Source: Deltaproteobacteria bacterium (GTDB taxonomy: Bacteria > Myxococcota_A > UBA9160 > SZUA-336). Taken from it: 36,579 nucleotides of DNA. Under the pieces are notes generated by a model. It saw only the letters and a list, made by a program, of their open reading frames with translations, had not been told where the DNA came from and did no database searches. A program made the position numbers and the translations under genes. The number at the start of each line of letters is the position of its first letter. Within the stretch, counting starts at the first letter, position 1. Where the stretch lies: NCBI GenBank assembly GCA_029261925.1, contig JAJDAJ010000060.1, positions 1-36,579 of the forward strand. Direction: 5' to 3'. Of the stretch, positions 7,576 through 14,021 are shown piece by piece.

Positions 7576-8235
7576 TCAGGCGGCGTCGGCGAGCCGGCGG
7601 GCCCGCCGGAAGATCGCGCTCCACATGCGCCGCGTCAGCACGCCCGTGTTGGTGTTCTGGCGCGACGGGTGGTAGCTGCACAGCAGCGCGGGACGAGCGT
7701 CGATGCGGTGCACCACGGCGTGGCCGAACGGCCGGCTCGACAGCGGTGTGACCCGCCAGGCTCGCAGCACCGCGCGGTGCGCGATCCCCCCGAGCGCCAG
7801 CACCACGCGCGCGCGGCGCAGCGTCTCGAGCTCGCGCTCCAGGAACGGCCTGCACGCGTCCTGCTCGGCGCCCGTCGGGCGGTTCTGTGGCGGCACGCAC
7901 TTGACGGCGTTGACGATGAACGCGCCGCGCAGCCGCTCGCCGTCCCAGAGCCCCTGGCGCTCCAGCTCCCCGTAGAGCCACTCCCCCGAGGCGTCGATCC
8001 AGAACGGCCTGCCGGAGCGATTGGCGCCATGGTACCCGGGCGCGAGGCCCACGATCGCCAGCCAGGCGTTGCCGTCGCCGAAGCCCGGTACCGGTCGCGC
8101 CCAGTAGTCCGGGTGCTCCGCGCGACAGCGCTGCAGGTAGCGCGCGAGGCGCGGGCAGCGCTCGCAGCGCACGACCTCGTGACCGATCGCTCGCAGCCCG
8201 GCGCTGCCGCGGCCGGGCGAGGCGCGCGACCCCAC
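7576..8235 (-). CDS. Family 5 uracil-DNA glycosylase (UdgB type), 4Fe-4S
   Basis: A 219-aa DNA-repair enzyme that removes uracil, and in this family also other deaminated bases, from DNA. Motif A reads GLAPGYHGANRSGRPF at 63-78 and motif B YHPSRQNTNTG at 188-198, the signature of family 5 rather than family 4. Cys24, Cys27, Cys113 and Cys128 are the expected iron-sulfur ligands. The start is GTG 8235, directly after the stop of the upstream isochorismatase-fold gene, so the two are probably cotranscribed. Confidence 0.9.
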   Translation of the reverse strand: MGSRASPGRGSAGLRAIGHEVVRCERCPRLARYLQRCRAEHPDYWARPVPGFGDGNAWLAIVGLAPGYHGANRSGRPFWIDASGEWLYGELERQGLWDGERLRGAFIVNAVKCVPPQNRPTGAEQDACRPFLERELETLRRARVVLALGGIAHRAVLRAWRVTPLSSRPFGHAVVHRIDARPALLCSYHPSRQNTNTGVLTRRMWSAIFRRARRLADAA

Positions 8236-8787
8236 CTACTTGAGCAGCGCCTGGACCGGCCGGAAGCTGGGGTGGTCGGCGGTCCTGAGCCACTCCAGAA
8301 CGACCGACTCCACGCTCGCGGGCAGGGCTCCGGAGGCGAGCATCTTCTGGTAGCCGAGCTCGTGGTCGGCGCGCTTGCGCGAGCCGACCGCGTCCTCGGG
8401 CACGTGCACGCGCAGGCCCGCGTCGAGCATGTCGTGGGCGGTCTGGCTCACGCAGGCGTGTGTCTCGAGGCCGCAGAGCACCGCCTGCTGGCGATCGAGC
8501 GAGCGCAGGTGCCCGGGAACGCCCTCGGCGCCCCAGCACGACAGCGAGCGCTTCTCGAAGCGCGTGGCGTCGCCGAGTGCATCGAGGATGCGCGGCGTGG
8601 TCGGCCCCAGCCCGCGCGGGTACTGCTCGGTGAAGATCACCGGGATCTCCAGCGCGCGGGCCGCTCGGATCAGGATGCTGGCGCGCTCGACGGTGCGATC
8701 CCACTCGAACAGCTTGTCCGCGTAGGTCTGCTGCACGTCGATCACCAGCAGGAAGGAACGTTCCGGATCGATGAGGTTGGCATGCAT
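8236..8787 (-). CDS. Isochorismatase-family (YcaC-like) cysteine hydrolase
   Basis: A 183-aa protein with the Asp-Lys-Cys triad of the isochorismatase fold: Asp17 (LLVIDVQQT), Lys79 (RFEKRSLSCW) and Cys112 (GLETHACVSQT). The EQYPRGLG segment and the length resemble YcaC-like hydrolases, whose substrates are mostly unknown; true isochorismatases carry extra domains or partners not seen here. The ATG at 8787 is 9 nt after a TAAGCT -10-like hexamer, suggesting a leaderless mRNA. The UdgB gene follows with no gap. Confidence 0.88.
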   Translation of the reverse strand: MHANLIDPERSFLLVIDVQQTYADKLFEWDRTVERASILIRAARALEIPVIFTEQYPRGLGPTTPRILDALGDATRFEKRSLSCWGAEGVPGHLRSLDRQQAVLCGLETHACVSQTAHDMLDAGLRVHVPEDAVGSRKRADHELGYQKMLASGALPASVESVVLEWLRTADHPSFRPVQALLK

Positions 8788-8796
8788 CTCGCGTGC

Positions 8797-8826
8797 AGCT
8801 TACGCGCAGCGGGGCCGTGCGCTCAA
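8797..8826 (-). promoter_or_regulatory. Sigma-70-like promoter for the isochorismatase-glycosylase pair
   Basis: On the minus strand TTGAGC (8826-8821), an 18-nt spacer and TAAGCT (8802-8797) precede the ATG at 8787 by 9 nt. No Shine-Dalgarno is present. Confidence 0.55.
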
Positions 8827-8872
8827 GTCGCGCGGGCCGGCTGCCGAACGGCAACGACGAGAGGAGCTCGCC

Positions 8873-9193
8873 ATGCGCATGCTCGGCCTTGCACTGCTGG
8901 TGGTCTCGGTCCTGCTGGGAACCGGCGGAGTGGCGGTCCACAGCTCGGCGGACGCGCCGGGCGCGAAGACAGCCGGATCCGCGGATCCCGGACAGTGCAC
9001 GGCGGCCGACGCCGCGCCCGCGATCCGACCCGGTGTCCGGCCCAGCCCGCTGGCGCCCGCCGCGTCCGGCGCCAGTCAGGTCATCATCCTCAACACCCGC
9101 GGCCATAACTACCCGCGCCCGGGCGACGTTCCGGCGACGCCCGTCGAGGTCTTGCCGGCCGCGCCGGGCGAGACCCCGGCGGACCCTCAGTAG
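8873..9193 (+). CDS. Small exported Pro/Ala-rich protein of unknown function
   Basis: A 106-aa protein. MRMLGLALLVVSVLLGTGG is a plausible Sec signal peptide (no lipobox Cys). The mature part is rich in Ala, Pro and Gly with one Cys (PGQC) and a more conserved-looking core SQVIILNTRGHNYPRPGD. GAGGAG stands 6 nt before the ATG, a good Shine-Dalgarno. Its last 7 bp overlap the 3' end of the convergent membrane-protein gene. I do not recognise a family. Confidence 0.65.
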   Translation: MRMLGLALLVVSVLLGTGGVAVHSSADAPGAKTAGSADPGQCTAADAAPAIRPGVRPSPLAPAASGASQVIILNTRGHNYPRPGDVPATPVEVLPAAPGETPADPQ

Positions 9194-9690
9194 GGATCGG
9201 GCTCCGAGGCCAGACCGGCCCTCAGCCCCCCGTCGAGCAGCAGGTAGGCGCCGATCGGCGCCACGAGCAGCGGCAGCGCCGAGGCCGATCCGAGCGCCCG
9301 GAACACCAGCGCGAGCAGCAGCGGTCCCGGCAGCGCCCAGAGCATGAGGCGCAGGCACTGCACGGCGCCGATCCCCTCGATCTCGCCGTAGCGGATCGCC
9401 GCGACCATGCAGAGCGCCGCGTACGCGGCCAGGCCCACCGCCAGCGCCTGCGGGCCGGGAGCCGCGAGCAGCGCGAGCCCGCCCGAGACCAGCGCGCCGT
9501 AGCGCCCGCCGCGCCGCGCTCCCAGCACGCGCCGCAGCGCCGCGGCGTCGCCGAGCGAGACCCCCAGGATCAGGCGGGGCACCTCGCGCGCGACCAGGAA
9601 GCTGCGGCGCCTGGCGGCAGGGGCCGTGGCGCTGGCGTCCGTCGCGGCGCTCGCGTCGCGCGGTGTGGCCTGGAGCGGCGGGTCGTGCAG
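9187..9690 (-). CDS. Membrane protein of unknown function, possible CTG start
   Basis: The only canonical in-frame start is GTG 9582, giving 131 aa. The frame stays open upstream. At 9690 a CTG lies 7 nt after a perfect GGGGAGG (9704-9698), itself 7 nt after a TACACT -10-like hexamer (9717-9712). Starting there adds 36 residues (polar Ala/Ser/Asp/Thr stretch, then RRRSFLVAREVPRL) for 167 aa. Hydrophobic segments include ALVSGGLALLAAPGPQALAVG, LMLWALPGPLLLALVFRAL and LPLLVAPIGAYLLL. No known family is recognised. The 3' end overlaps the small exported protein gene by 7 bp. Confidence 0.6.
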   Translation of the reverse strand: MHDPPLQATPRDASAATDASATAPAARRRSFLVAREVPRLILGVSLGDAAALRRVLGARRGGRYGALVSGGLALLAAPGPQALAVGLAAYAALCMVAAIRYGEIEGIGAVQCLRLMLWALPGPLLLALVFRALGSASALPLLVAPIGAYLLLDGGLRAGLASEPDPY

Positions 9691-9697
9691 CGCGGTA

Positions 9698-9717
9698 CCT
9701 CCCCGGACACCAGTGTA
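9698..9717 (-). promoter_or_regulatory. -10-like hexamer and strong Shine-Dalgarno before a CTG codon
   Basis: TACACT (9717-9712) is followed by 7 nt, then GGGGAGG (9704-9698), 7 nt and CTG (9690-9688). There is no ATG or GTG at a suitable distance. Confidence 0.5.
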
Positions 9718-9794
9718 GCCGCCCGCCGGTGCCGCGTACCCGGCGCCCGTGCGGAACGCCGGCGAGCGCGTAACCTCGGGGAGCGGGAGGTCAC

Positions 9795-11069
9795 GTGGAG
9801 CAGGTCTCGGTGCTGATCGCGGGCGGCGGGGTGGTCGGGTCGGCCATCGCGTGCGCGCTGGTCGAGCGCGGCATCTCCGACGTCTGCGTGATCGACCTCG
9901 ACCTCGCCGGTACCTACGCGTCGTCCGAGCTCAATGCCGGCGGTGCGCGCGCGACGTGGTGGCAGGAGGTGAACGTCGCCAGCTGCCGCGACACGATCGA
10001 GTTCTTCCGCGAGCACGCCGAGACGTTCTCCTTCCGTCCCTGGGGCTACCTGTGGCTGTACGAGGACCGGGCGCTCTTCGGCAAGGCGCTGGAGCGGCGT
10101 GCGCTCCAGACGCGGCTGGGCCTCGACATCGAGGTGCTCGAGCCACGCGAGGTGGCGGAGCGCTTCCCGCTGATCGACCGCGGCCTCGAGGGCATCGTCG
10201 GCGCGACGTTCTCCCCGGGCGACGGCCTGCTCAACCCCAATGCGGTGCGCCGCTGGTACCGGGAGCGCGCCGAGGCGGGCGGCGCCCGCTTCCTGAACCG
10301 GCACTACGTCGAGGGCATCGAGCTGGTCGAGCAGGCCCCCGGCAGACGCCGGGTGGAGCGCGTGCACGTCGTCGAGCTGGCCAAATCCGACGCCACCGAC
10401 GAGGGCAGGACGATCGAGCGCGTGCTGACCCAGCATCGCGTGGATCCCGAGCTGGCTCTCGATCACCCGTCGATCCGGCCCGGGCACTTCGTCAACGCGC
10501 TGGGTGCATGGAGCCCCCTGCTCGACGCCAAGCTCGGTACGCGCAGCGTCTCGGTTCCCGTGCGCCGCCAGATCTCGATGGTGGACGTGCGGGAGCGCGA
10601 CCTGCCCGCGGGCGTGGACCTGAAGCGGCTGGGTATGATCGTGGAGCCCTCCGGCCTGTACCTGCACTCCGAGGGCCCGTACGTGCTCGCCGGCTACTCC
10701 GATCCCGCCGAGCCGTCGGGCTACGCGTTCCACTACGACGGCGACGCGTTCTTCACCGAGCAGGTCTGGCCGCGCCTCGCCGGACTGTCGAGCGCGTTCG
10801 AGCGCTGCGGGCACGTTCGCGGCTGGGCGGGGCTGTACTCGGTCACCCCGGACTGCAGCGGCATCGTGGGCCGCGTGGCCGGCGTGGCCAACGCCATCGA
10901 GGCGCACAGCTTCACGGGCCGGGGCGTGATGCAGTCGCGGGCCATCGGCCGCGGCGTTGCCGAGCTGATCGTCGACGGACGCTTCGGCTCGCTCGATCTC
11001 TCCCCGCTCGATGCCCGCCGCTTCGAGCGCGACCGGACCCACTGGGTGATCGAGGACCTGCACATATGA
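9795..11069 (+). CDS. FAD-dependent oxidoreductase, DAO/sarcosine-oxidase-like
   Basis: A 424-aa flavoprotein of the DAO superfamily. The N-terminal VLIAGGGVVGSAIACALVERG is the GxGxxG FAD-binding fingerprint followed by an acidic strand end (VIDLD). SELNAGGARATWWQEVN resembles the SxxNxGxxR(A) region of sarcosine/dimethylglycine oxidase-like enzymes, and the C-terminal GWAGLYSVTPDCSGIVG and HSFTGRGVMQSRAIGRGVAELI close the FAD site. Such enzymes oxidise secondary or tertiary amines or amino acids. The substrate is not evident. GTG 9795 has GGGAGG 4 nt upstream. A 51-aa membrane protein overlaps its stop. Confidence 0.85.
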   Translation: MEQVSVLIAGGGVVGSAIACALVERGISDVCVIDLDLAGTYASSELNAGGARATWWQEVNVASCRDTIEFFREHAETFSFRPWGYLWLYEDRALFGKALERRALQTRLGLDIEVLEPREVAERFPLIDRGLEGIVGATFSPGDGLLNPNAVRRWYRERAEAGGARFLNRHYVEGIELVEQAPGRRRVERVHVVELAKSDATDEGRTIERVLTQHRVDPELALDHPSIRPGHFVNALGAWSPLLDAKLGTRSVSVPVRRQISMVDVRERDLPAGVDLKRLGMIVEPSGLYLHSEGPYVLAGYSDPAEPSGYAFHYDGDAFFTEQVWPRLAGLSSAFERCGHVRGWAGLYSVTPDCSGIVGRVAGVANAIEAHSFTGRGVMQSRAIGRGVAELIVDGRFGSLDLSPLDARRFERDRTHWVIEDLHI

Positions 11070-11221
11070 GCCCGGCCGCCGGGCCCCGCCCGGCCCGCTC
11101 CTCGCGACGTACCTGGATCCTGCTCGCCGGGATCCCGCTGCTGGTGGCCCTGCTGCTGCTCGGCCTGCTGCTGCTGCTCTCCGACGCGCAGAGCGAGGCC
11201 TTCGTCTACACGCTGTTCTGA
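11066..11221 (+). CDS. Small single-span membrane protein coupled to the FAD oxidoreductase
   Basis: A 51-aa product whose ATG overlaps the oxidoreductase stop as ATGA. The N-terminus is basic (PARSSRR), then a long hydrophobic segment WILLAGIPLLVALLLLGLL and a short polar tail ending FVYTLF. Topology by the positive-inside rule would be N-in. It may tether the flavoenzyme to the membrane, but this rests on gene overlap only. Confidence 0.6.
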   Translation: MSPAAGPRPARSSRRTWILLAGIPLLVALLLLGLLLLLSDAQSEAFVYTLF

Positions 11222-11229
11222 GGGCCCGG

Positions 11230-11246
11230 CCGTCGAGGCTGGACGG
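11230..11246. terminator. Weak hairpin between convergent genes
   Basis: CCGTC, 7-nt loop, GACGG, between the convergent small membrane protein and metallopeptidase genes. The stem is short and has no T tract. Confidence 0.25.
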
Positions 11247-11260
11247 TGCGGGTCAGCGGG

Positions 11261-12082
11261 CTAGCCCAGCGAGGCGATGAGCTCTGCCTCGAGGTCCTCG
11301 AGATCCCGGCGGTAGGTGCGCTTGATGGAGCGTCGCACGTCGCCCGAGCGGGCGACGCGCTCGCAGAGGCGCTCCAGCGACTGCTCGCCGCCGAGGCGCA
11401 CGAGCAGGTCCACTATCGCGAAGGCCTGCAGGTAGGCCAGCGCCGCGGAGTGTCCCCCGAGCCGGGCGAAGCCGGTCCCGGACAGTGCCTCCAGCGGGAT
11501 CCAGGCTCCCGCCGCGACCTGGCGGCGCAGCTGCCCCACCTCGCCGCTCGCGAGCCCGCGGAAGCCGAACGGGCGCTCGAAGTACTCGGCCAGGCCCTCG
11601 TTGAGCCACGCCGGGAAGCGGCCGCGGCCGCCCAGCGCCTCGAGGGCGGCGTGCACGTACTCGTGGTGCAGGGTGCCGACCAGCCGTGCGTCCACCCGCA
11701 CTCCGGCGCGCACGTGGATCGCGCCGTCCCAGAAGCCGGCCGAGCGGAATCCGAAAAGCCCTGAGAACTCGCGGTCGTAAACCCCGGCGTCGTAGACGAC
11801 CACGCGGACGGAGGCGTCGGGCGCGATCCCCAGCACGTCGCGAACCTGGTCGTAGGCATGCTCGAGAACGGCCAGCACGTCGCGCTCGAACTTCCGCGAC
11901 CCGTCGACCCCGGTGTAGTCGTCGATGTCGACGTCCTGCAGCAGCAGGAAGTGGCGGGAGCGCCGCTCGCTGAACTGGCCGTCGGTCCCCCGATCGCGCG
12001 CCGGGGCAGCGCTCGCGCACGCGATGCACATGACGATCCACAGGCAAGTTCGCATCCGACGGGTCCAGCTCGAAGCTCGCAT
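11261..12082 (-). CDS. Exported MA-type (gluzincin) zinc metallopeptidase-like protein
   Basis: A 273-aa protein. It has a basic start (MRASSWTRRMRT), a hydrophobic stretch LWIVMCIACASAAP that is a Sec signal (a lipoprotein reading with Cys is possible), then a gluzincin zinc site: HEYVH at 140-144 and WLNEGLAEYFE at 159-169, where Glu162 is the likely third ligand. This matches peptidase MA-like proteins of unknown substrate. ATG 12082 is chosen because GGAGGG lies about 6 nt upstream and TACACT 19 nt upstream. An internal ATG at 12055 is possible. It is divergent from the histone gene. Confidence 0.75.
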   Translation of the reverse strand: MRASSWTRRMRTCLWIVMCIACASAAPARDRGTDGQFSERRSRHFLLLQDVDIDDYTGVDGSRKFERDVLAVLEHAYDQVRDVLGIAPDASVRVVVYDAGVYDREFSGLFGFRSAGFWDGAIHVRAGVRVDARLVGTLHHEYVHAALEALGGRGRFPAWLNEGLAEYFERPFGFRGLASGEVGQLRRQVAAGAWIPLEALSGTGFARLGGHSAALAYLQAFAIVDLLVRLGGEQSLERLCERVARSGDVRRSIKRTYRRDLEDLEAELIASLG

Positions 12083-12167
12083 TCGATCCCTCCGCGGCCA
12101 CAGTGTATCGCGAACTCGGGAAAGACCCTTGCGGCTGGGGTCCATTTGGCTATTGACGTCCCACACC

Positions 12168-12184
12168 GGCCGAATGATTCGGCC
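12168..12184. promoter_or_regulatory. 17-bp perfect palindrome upstream of the histone gene
   Basis: GGCCGAATGATTCGGCC, 8-bp arms around one base, ends 18 bp before the histone ATG. TTGACG at 12153-12158 lies just upstream, so the palindrome would cover the -10/start region as an operator, or form a hairpin in the 5' leader. Confidence 0.5.
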
Positions 12185-12202
12185 CCTGGGAGGAGAGAGG
12201 CA

Positions 12203-12424
12203 ATGGCCGCGAGAAAGAAGACTCGCAAGAAGACGACGCGGCGCAGCAGTGGTCCGTCCGAGATGATCATCTCCAAGACGCGCGTCAAGAACGCCGTCAA
12301 GAAGTGCAACGTCGGTGGCGAGTTCTACGGAGCTCTCGAGGCCCACGTTCGAGACGTCATCAAGGGCGCCGAGGCTCGCGCCCAGGCGAACGGTCGCAAG
12401 ACACTGCGGCCGCAGGACGTCTGA
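12203..12424 (+). CDS. Single-domain bacterial histone with basic N-terminal tail
   Basis: A 73-aa protein. Residues 1-17 are a tail with 8 Lys/Arg (starts MAARKKTRKKTTRRSS). Residues 21-73 match a histone fold: a short helix 1 (IISKTRVKNAVKK), a long helix 2 (GEFYGALEAHVRDVIKGAEARAQANG) and the loop/helix 3 start RKTLRPQDV, at which the protein ends. Arg65 and Asp72 are seven residues apart, the spacing of the conserved Arg-Asp pair closing the archaeal histone fold (RKTIKAEDI in HMfB). A truncated helix 3 is also a feature of the Bdellovibrio histone. It probably binds DNA as a dimer in the nucleoid. A GGGAGGAGAGAGG Shine-Dalgarno precedes the ATG, and a strong hairpin after the stop makes it a one-gene transcript. 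The HU/IHF fold is excluded by sequence. Confidence 0.85.
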   Translation: MAARKKTRKKTTRRSSGPSEMIISKTRVKNAVKKCNVGGEFYGALEAHVRDVIKGAEARAQANGRKTLRPQDV

Positions 12425-12449
12425 TCGGCCCCGGAAGGCCGGAGTACGA

Positions 12450-12487
12450 GCGCGGGCGTCGGTGGCGGTCGCCACCGGCGCCCGCGC
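12450..12487 (+). terminator. Strong hairpin terminator after the histone gene
   Basis: A 17-bp stem (12450-12466 with 12471-12487, one G-U pair) and a 4-nt loop GGTC, 26 nt after the histone stop. No T tract follows (GCTTAACG). It separates the histone from the quinone oxidoreductase gene. Confidence 0.65.
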
Positions 12488-12521
12488 GCTTAACGCTGCC
12501 CTCGAGCCGTCGGGAGCCCTG

Positions 12522-13493
12522 ATGCAGGCGGTCGTCGTCGAGCAGTGGGGCGAGGCGCGCGATCTGCGCACACGCGACTGGCCCGACCCGGAGCCCGGCC
12601 CGGGCCAGGTCCTGGTCGAGGTCCGCGCCGCGGGCTGCAACTTCGCGGACACCCTGATGGCGCAGGGGCGCTACCAGGAGCGACCCGAGCTGCCGTTCGT
12701 GCTGGGCACCGACGTGGCGGGCCGCGTGGCGAGCTGCGGGCCCGGGGTCACCCGCTGGCGGCCCGGAGATCGCGTCTACGGCGCCTGTGGCACGGGTGCC
12801 TTCGCGCAGCATGCGGCCGTCGATGCCGCGGCCCTGCGCGCGATTCCCGGGACCCTCGACGACGACGTGGCCATCTGCCTGCCGACGACCTACGCCACCG
12901 CCTACGCGGCGCTGGTCTACCGGGCCGGTCTGCGTGCCGGCGAGACGCTGCTGGTGCACGCGGCCGCAGGGGGGGTCGGGAGCGCGGCCGTGCAGGTGGG
13001 CTGTGCGCTCGGCGCTCGCGTGATCGGCACCGCCAGCGCCGACAAGCTCGCGATCGCCACGCAGGCGGGCGCCGCGCGCGTGATCGACTACCGCGGCGAG
13101 GACTGGGTGCAGCGCGTGCTGGAGGAGACCGCGGGCCGCGGGGCCGACGTGATCTACGACCCCGTGGGCGGCGAGATCCTCGACGCGTCGCTGCGCTGCA
13201 TCGCCTGGGGCGGGCGCCTGCTGGTGATCGGCTTCGCGAGCGGGGACATCCCGGAGATCCGCGCGAACCGCATCCTGCTCAAGAACATCTCGGTGGTCGG
13301 ACTCCACTGGCCGCCGTACCGCACGCACGAGCCGGAGAGCTACGCGGGCTGCCTGCAGGCGCTCGAGGAGCTCTGCGTCACGGGTGCCCTCGAGCCGCGG
13401 ATCTCCGCGCGCTATCCGCTCGCGAGTGCGTCCGAGGCGCTGACTGCGCTGGGCGCGCGCGGCACCTGGGGCAAGCTGGTGCTCGTGCCCTGA
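12522..13493 (+). CDS. NADPH:quinone oxidoreductase-family (zinc-independent MDR) protein
   Basis: A 323-aa medium-chain reductase. The N-terminal GroES-like domain contains GCNFADTLMAQGRYQ (38-52) and LPFVLGTDVAGRV (57-69), typical of quinone oxidoreductases. HAAAGGVGSAAVQVG (146-160) is the Rossmann cofactor loop. The zinc-binding cysteine cluster of alcohol dehydrogenases is absent. Such enzymes reduce quinones or enones with NADPH. GGGAG lies close upstream of ATG 12522. It stands alone between two hairpins. Confidence 0.88.
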   Translation: MQAVVVEQWGEARDLRTRDWPDPEPGPGQVLVEVRAAGCNFADTLMAQGRYQERPELPFVLGTDVAGRVASCGPGVTRWRPGDRVYGACGTGAFAQHAAVDAAALRAIPGTLDDDVAICLPTTYATAYAALVYRAGLRAGETLLVHAAAGGVGSAAVQVGCALGARVIGTASADKLAIATQAGAARVIDYRGEDWVQRVLEETAGRGADVIYDPVGGEILDASLRCIAWGGRLLVIGFASGDIPEIRANRILLKNISVVGLHWPPYRTHEPESYAGCLQALEELCVTGALEPRISARYPLASASEALTALGARGTWGKLVLVP

Positions 13494-13537
13494 AGACCCG
13501 CCGCGCCCGCGCCGATGAGGTCGGTGTGGGAGACCGA

Positions 13538-13561
13538 GGAGCCGGCCCGAAGACCGGCTCC
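13538..13561 (+). terminator. Hairpin after the quinone oxidoreductase gene
   Basis: GGAGCCGG (13538-13545), 8-nt loop, CCGGCTCC (13554-13561), 44 nt after the stop, without a T tract. Confidence 0.5.
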
Positions 13562-13738
13562 CCGGCTCCCTGGAATCGCGGTCGCCCGGGTGCGCAGGGA
13601 TTGCAGGGATTGGGGGACCGCACCGGAGTGCGACCTCCCGGGTGGACGACTCGCGACCCCGTCGGGAATTATGGCGGCACGTGAATCCCGGATGTGAGTG
13701 CTCGACCGGCATTGCCTGACCACTTCGATCGCGTCGAG

Positions 13739-13788
13739 ACGGGAAAGTTTCGATCGGCAGGTCGGTCCGACCTTTCTGCCGTTCCCGT
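13739..13788. repeat. Nested inverted repeat in the intergenic region
   Basis: The outer arms are ACGGGAA (13739-13745) and TTCCCGT (13782-13788). The inner arms are CGGCAG (13755-13760) and CTGCCG (13776-13781), with GGTCG-GTC-CGACC inside. TTCGATCG occurs twice nearby (13724-13731 and 13749-13756), 25 bp apart. It could be a structured RNA or a compound operator. Confidence 0.45.
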
Positions 13789-13995
13789 TCCTGCCGGTCC
13801 GTCCGTTCGCCGATCCGTTCGCGATTGGTCCGAGCAATCCAGACCCGTCAGCACGAGCCACTGCCGAAAAGCTTACCCTATGCGAGCCGCACGGGTGCGA
13901 GGGCAAGAGCACGCACCAGGCTGGGGTAAAACGGCACGCATGCGGCGTCTCTCCGCGCGGCGCCGGAGGCGCCTTGCGGAGCGCGTCCGGCTGGC

Positions 13996-14021
13996 GTAAC
14001 CCCGGGATTCGCATGGGCGTA
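13996..14021 (+). promoter_or_regulatory. Possible ECF sigma autoregulatory promoter
   Basis: GTAACC (13996-14001), 16 nt, CGTA (14018-14021) resembles the GTAACC-N16-CGAA element I recall for Caulobacter SigF, whose anti-sigma is NrsF. Transcription would then start inside the annotated reading frame, implying use of the internal ATG at 14075. Confidence 0.3.

Larger units (their letters stand above)
13494..14020. other. 527-bp intergenic region before the ECF sigma gene
   Basis: I see no convincing gene here. It holds a terminator-like hairpin (13538-13561), a short tandem GCAGGGATT repeat near 13596, a nested inverted repeat at 13739-13788, repeated CCGTTC words between about 13780 and 13830, and a possible ECF promoter just before the sigma gene. 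The part from 13700 to 13900 is noticeably less GC-rich than the coding DNA. Confidence 0.6.

Noticed and set aside
12083..12202. HU/IHF-type assignment for the downstream basic protein
   Set aside because: The sequence lacks HU motifs and beta arms and matches the histone fold instead.
13590..13620. CRISPR-like or satellite repeat (GCAGGGATT twice)
   Set aside because: Only two short copies without spacers; probably chance or a slippage product.
13860..13960. A c-di-GMP-type riboswitch, suggested by CACGGGTGCGAGGGCAA
   Set aside because: The paired stems and conserved bases of the GEMM consensus could not be laid out around it.
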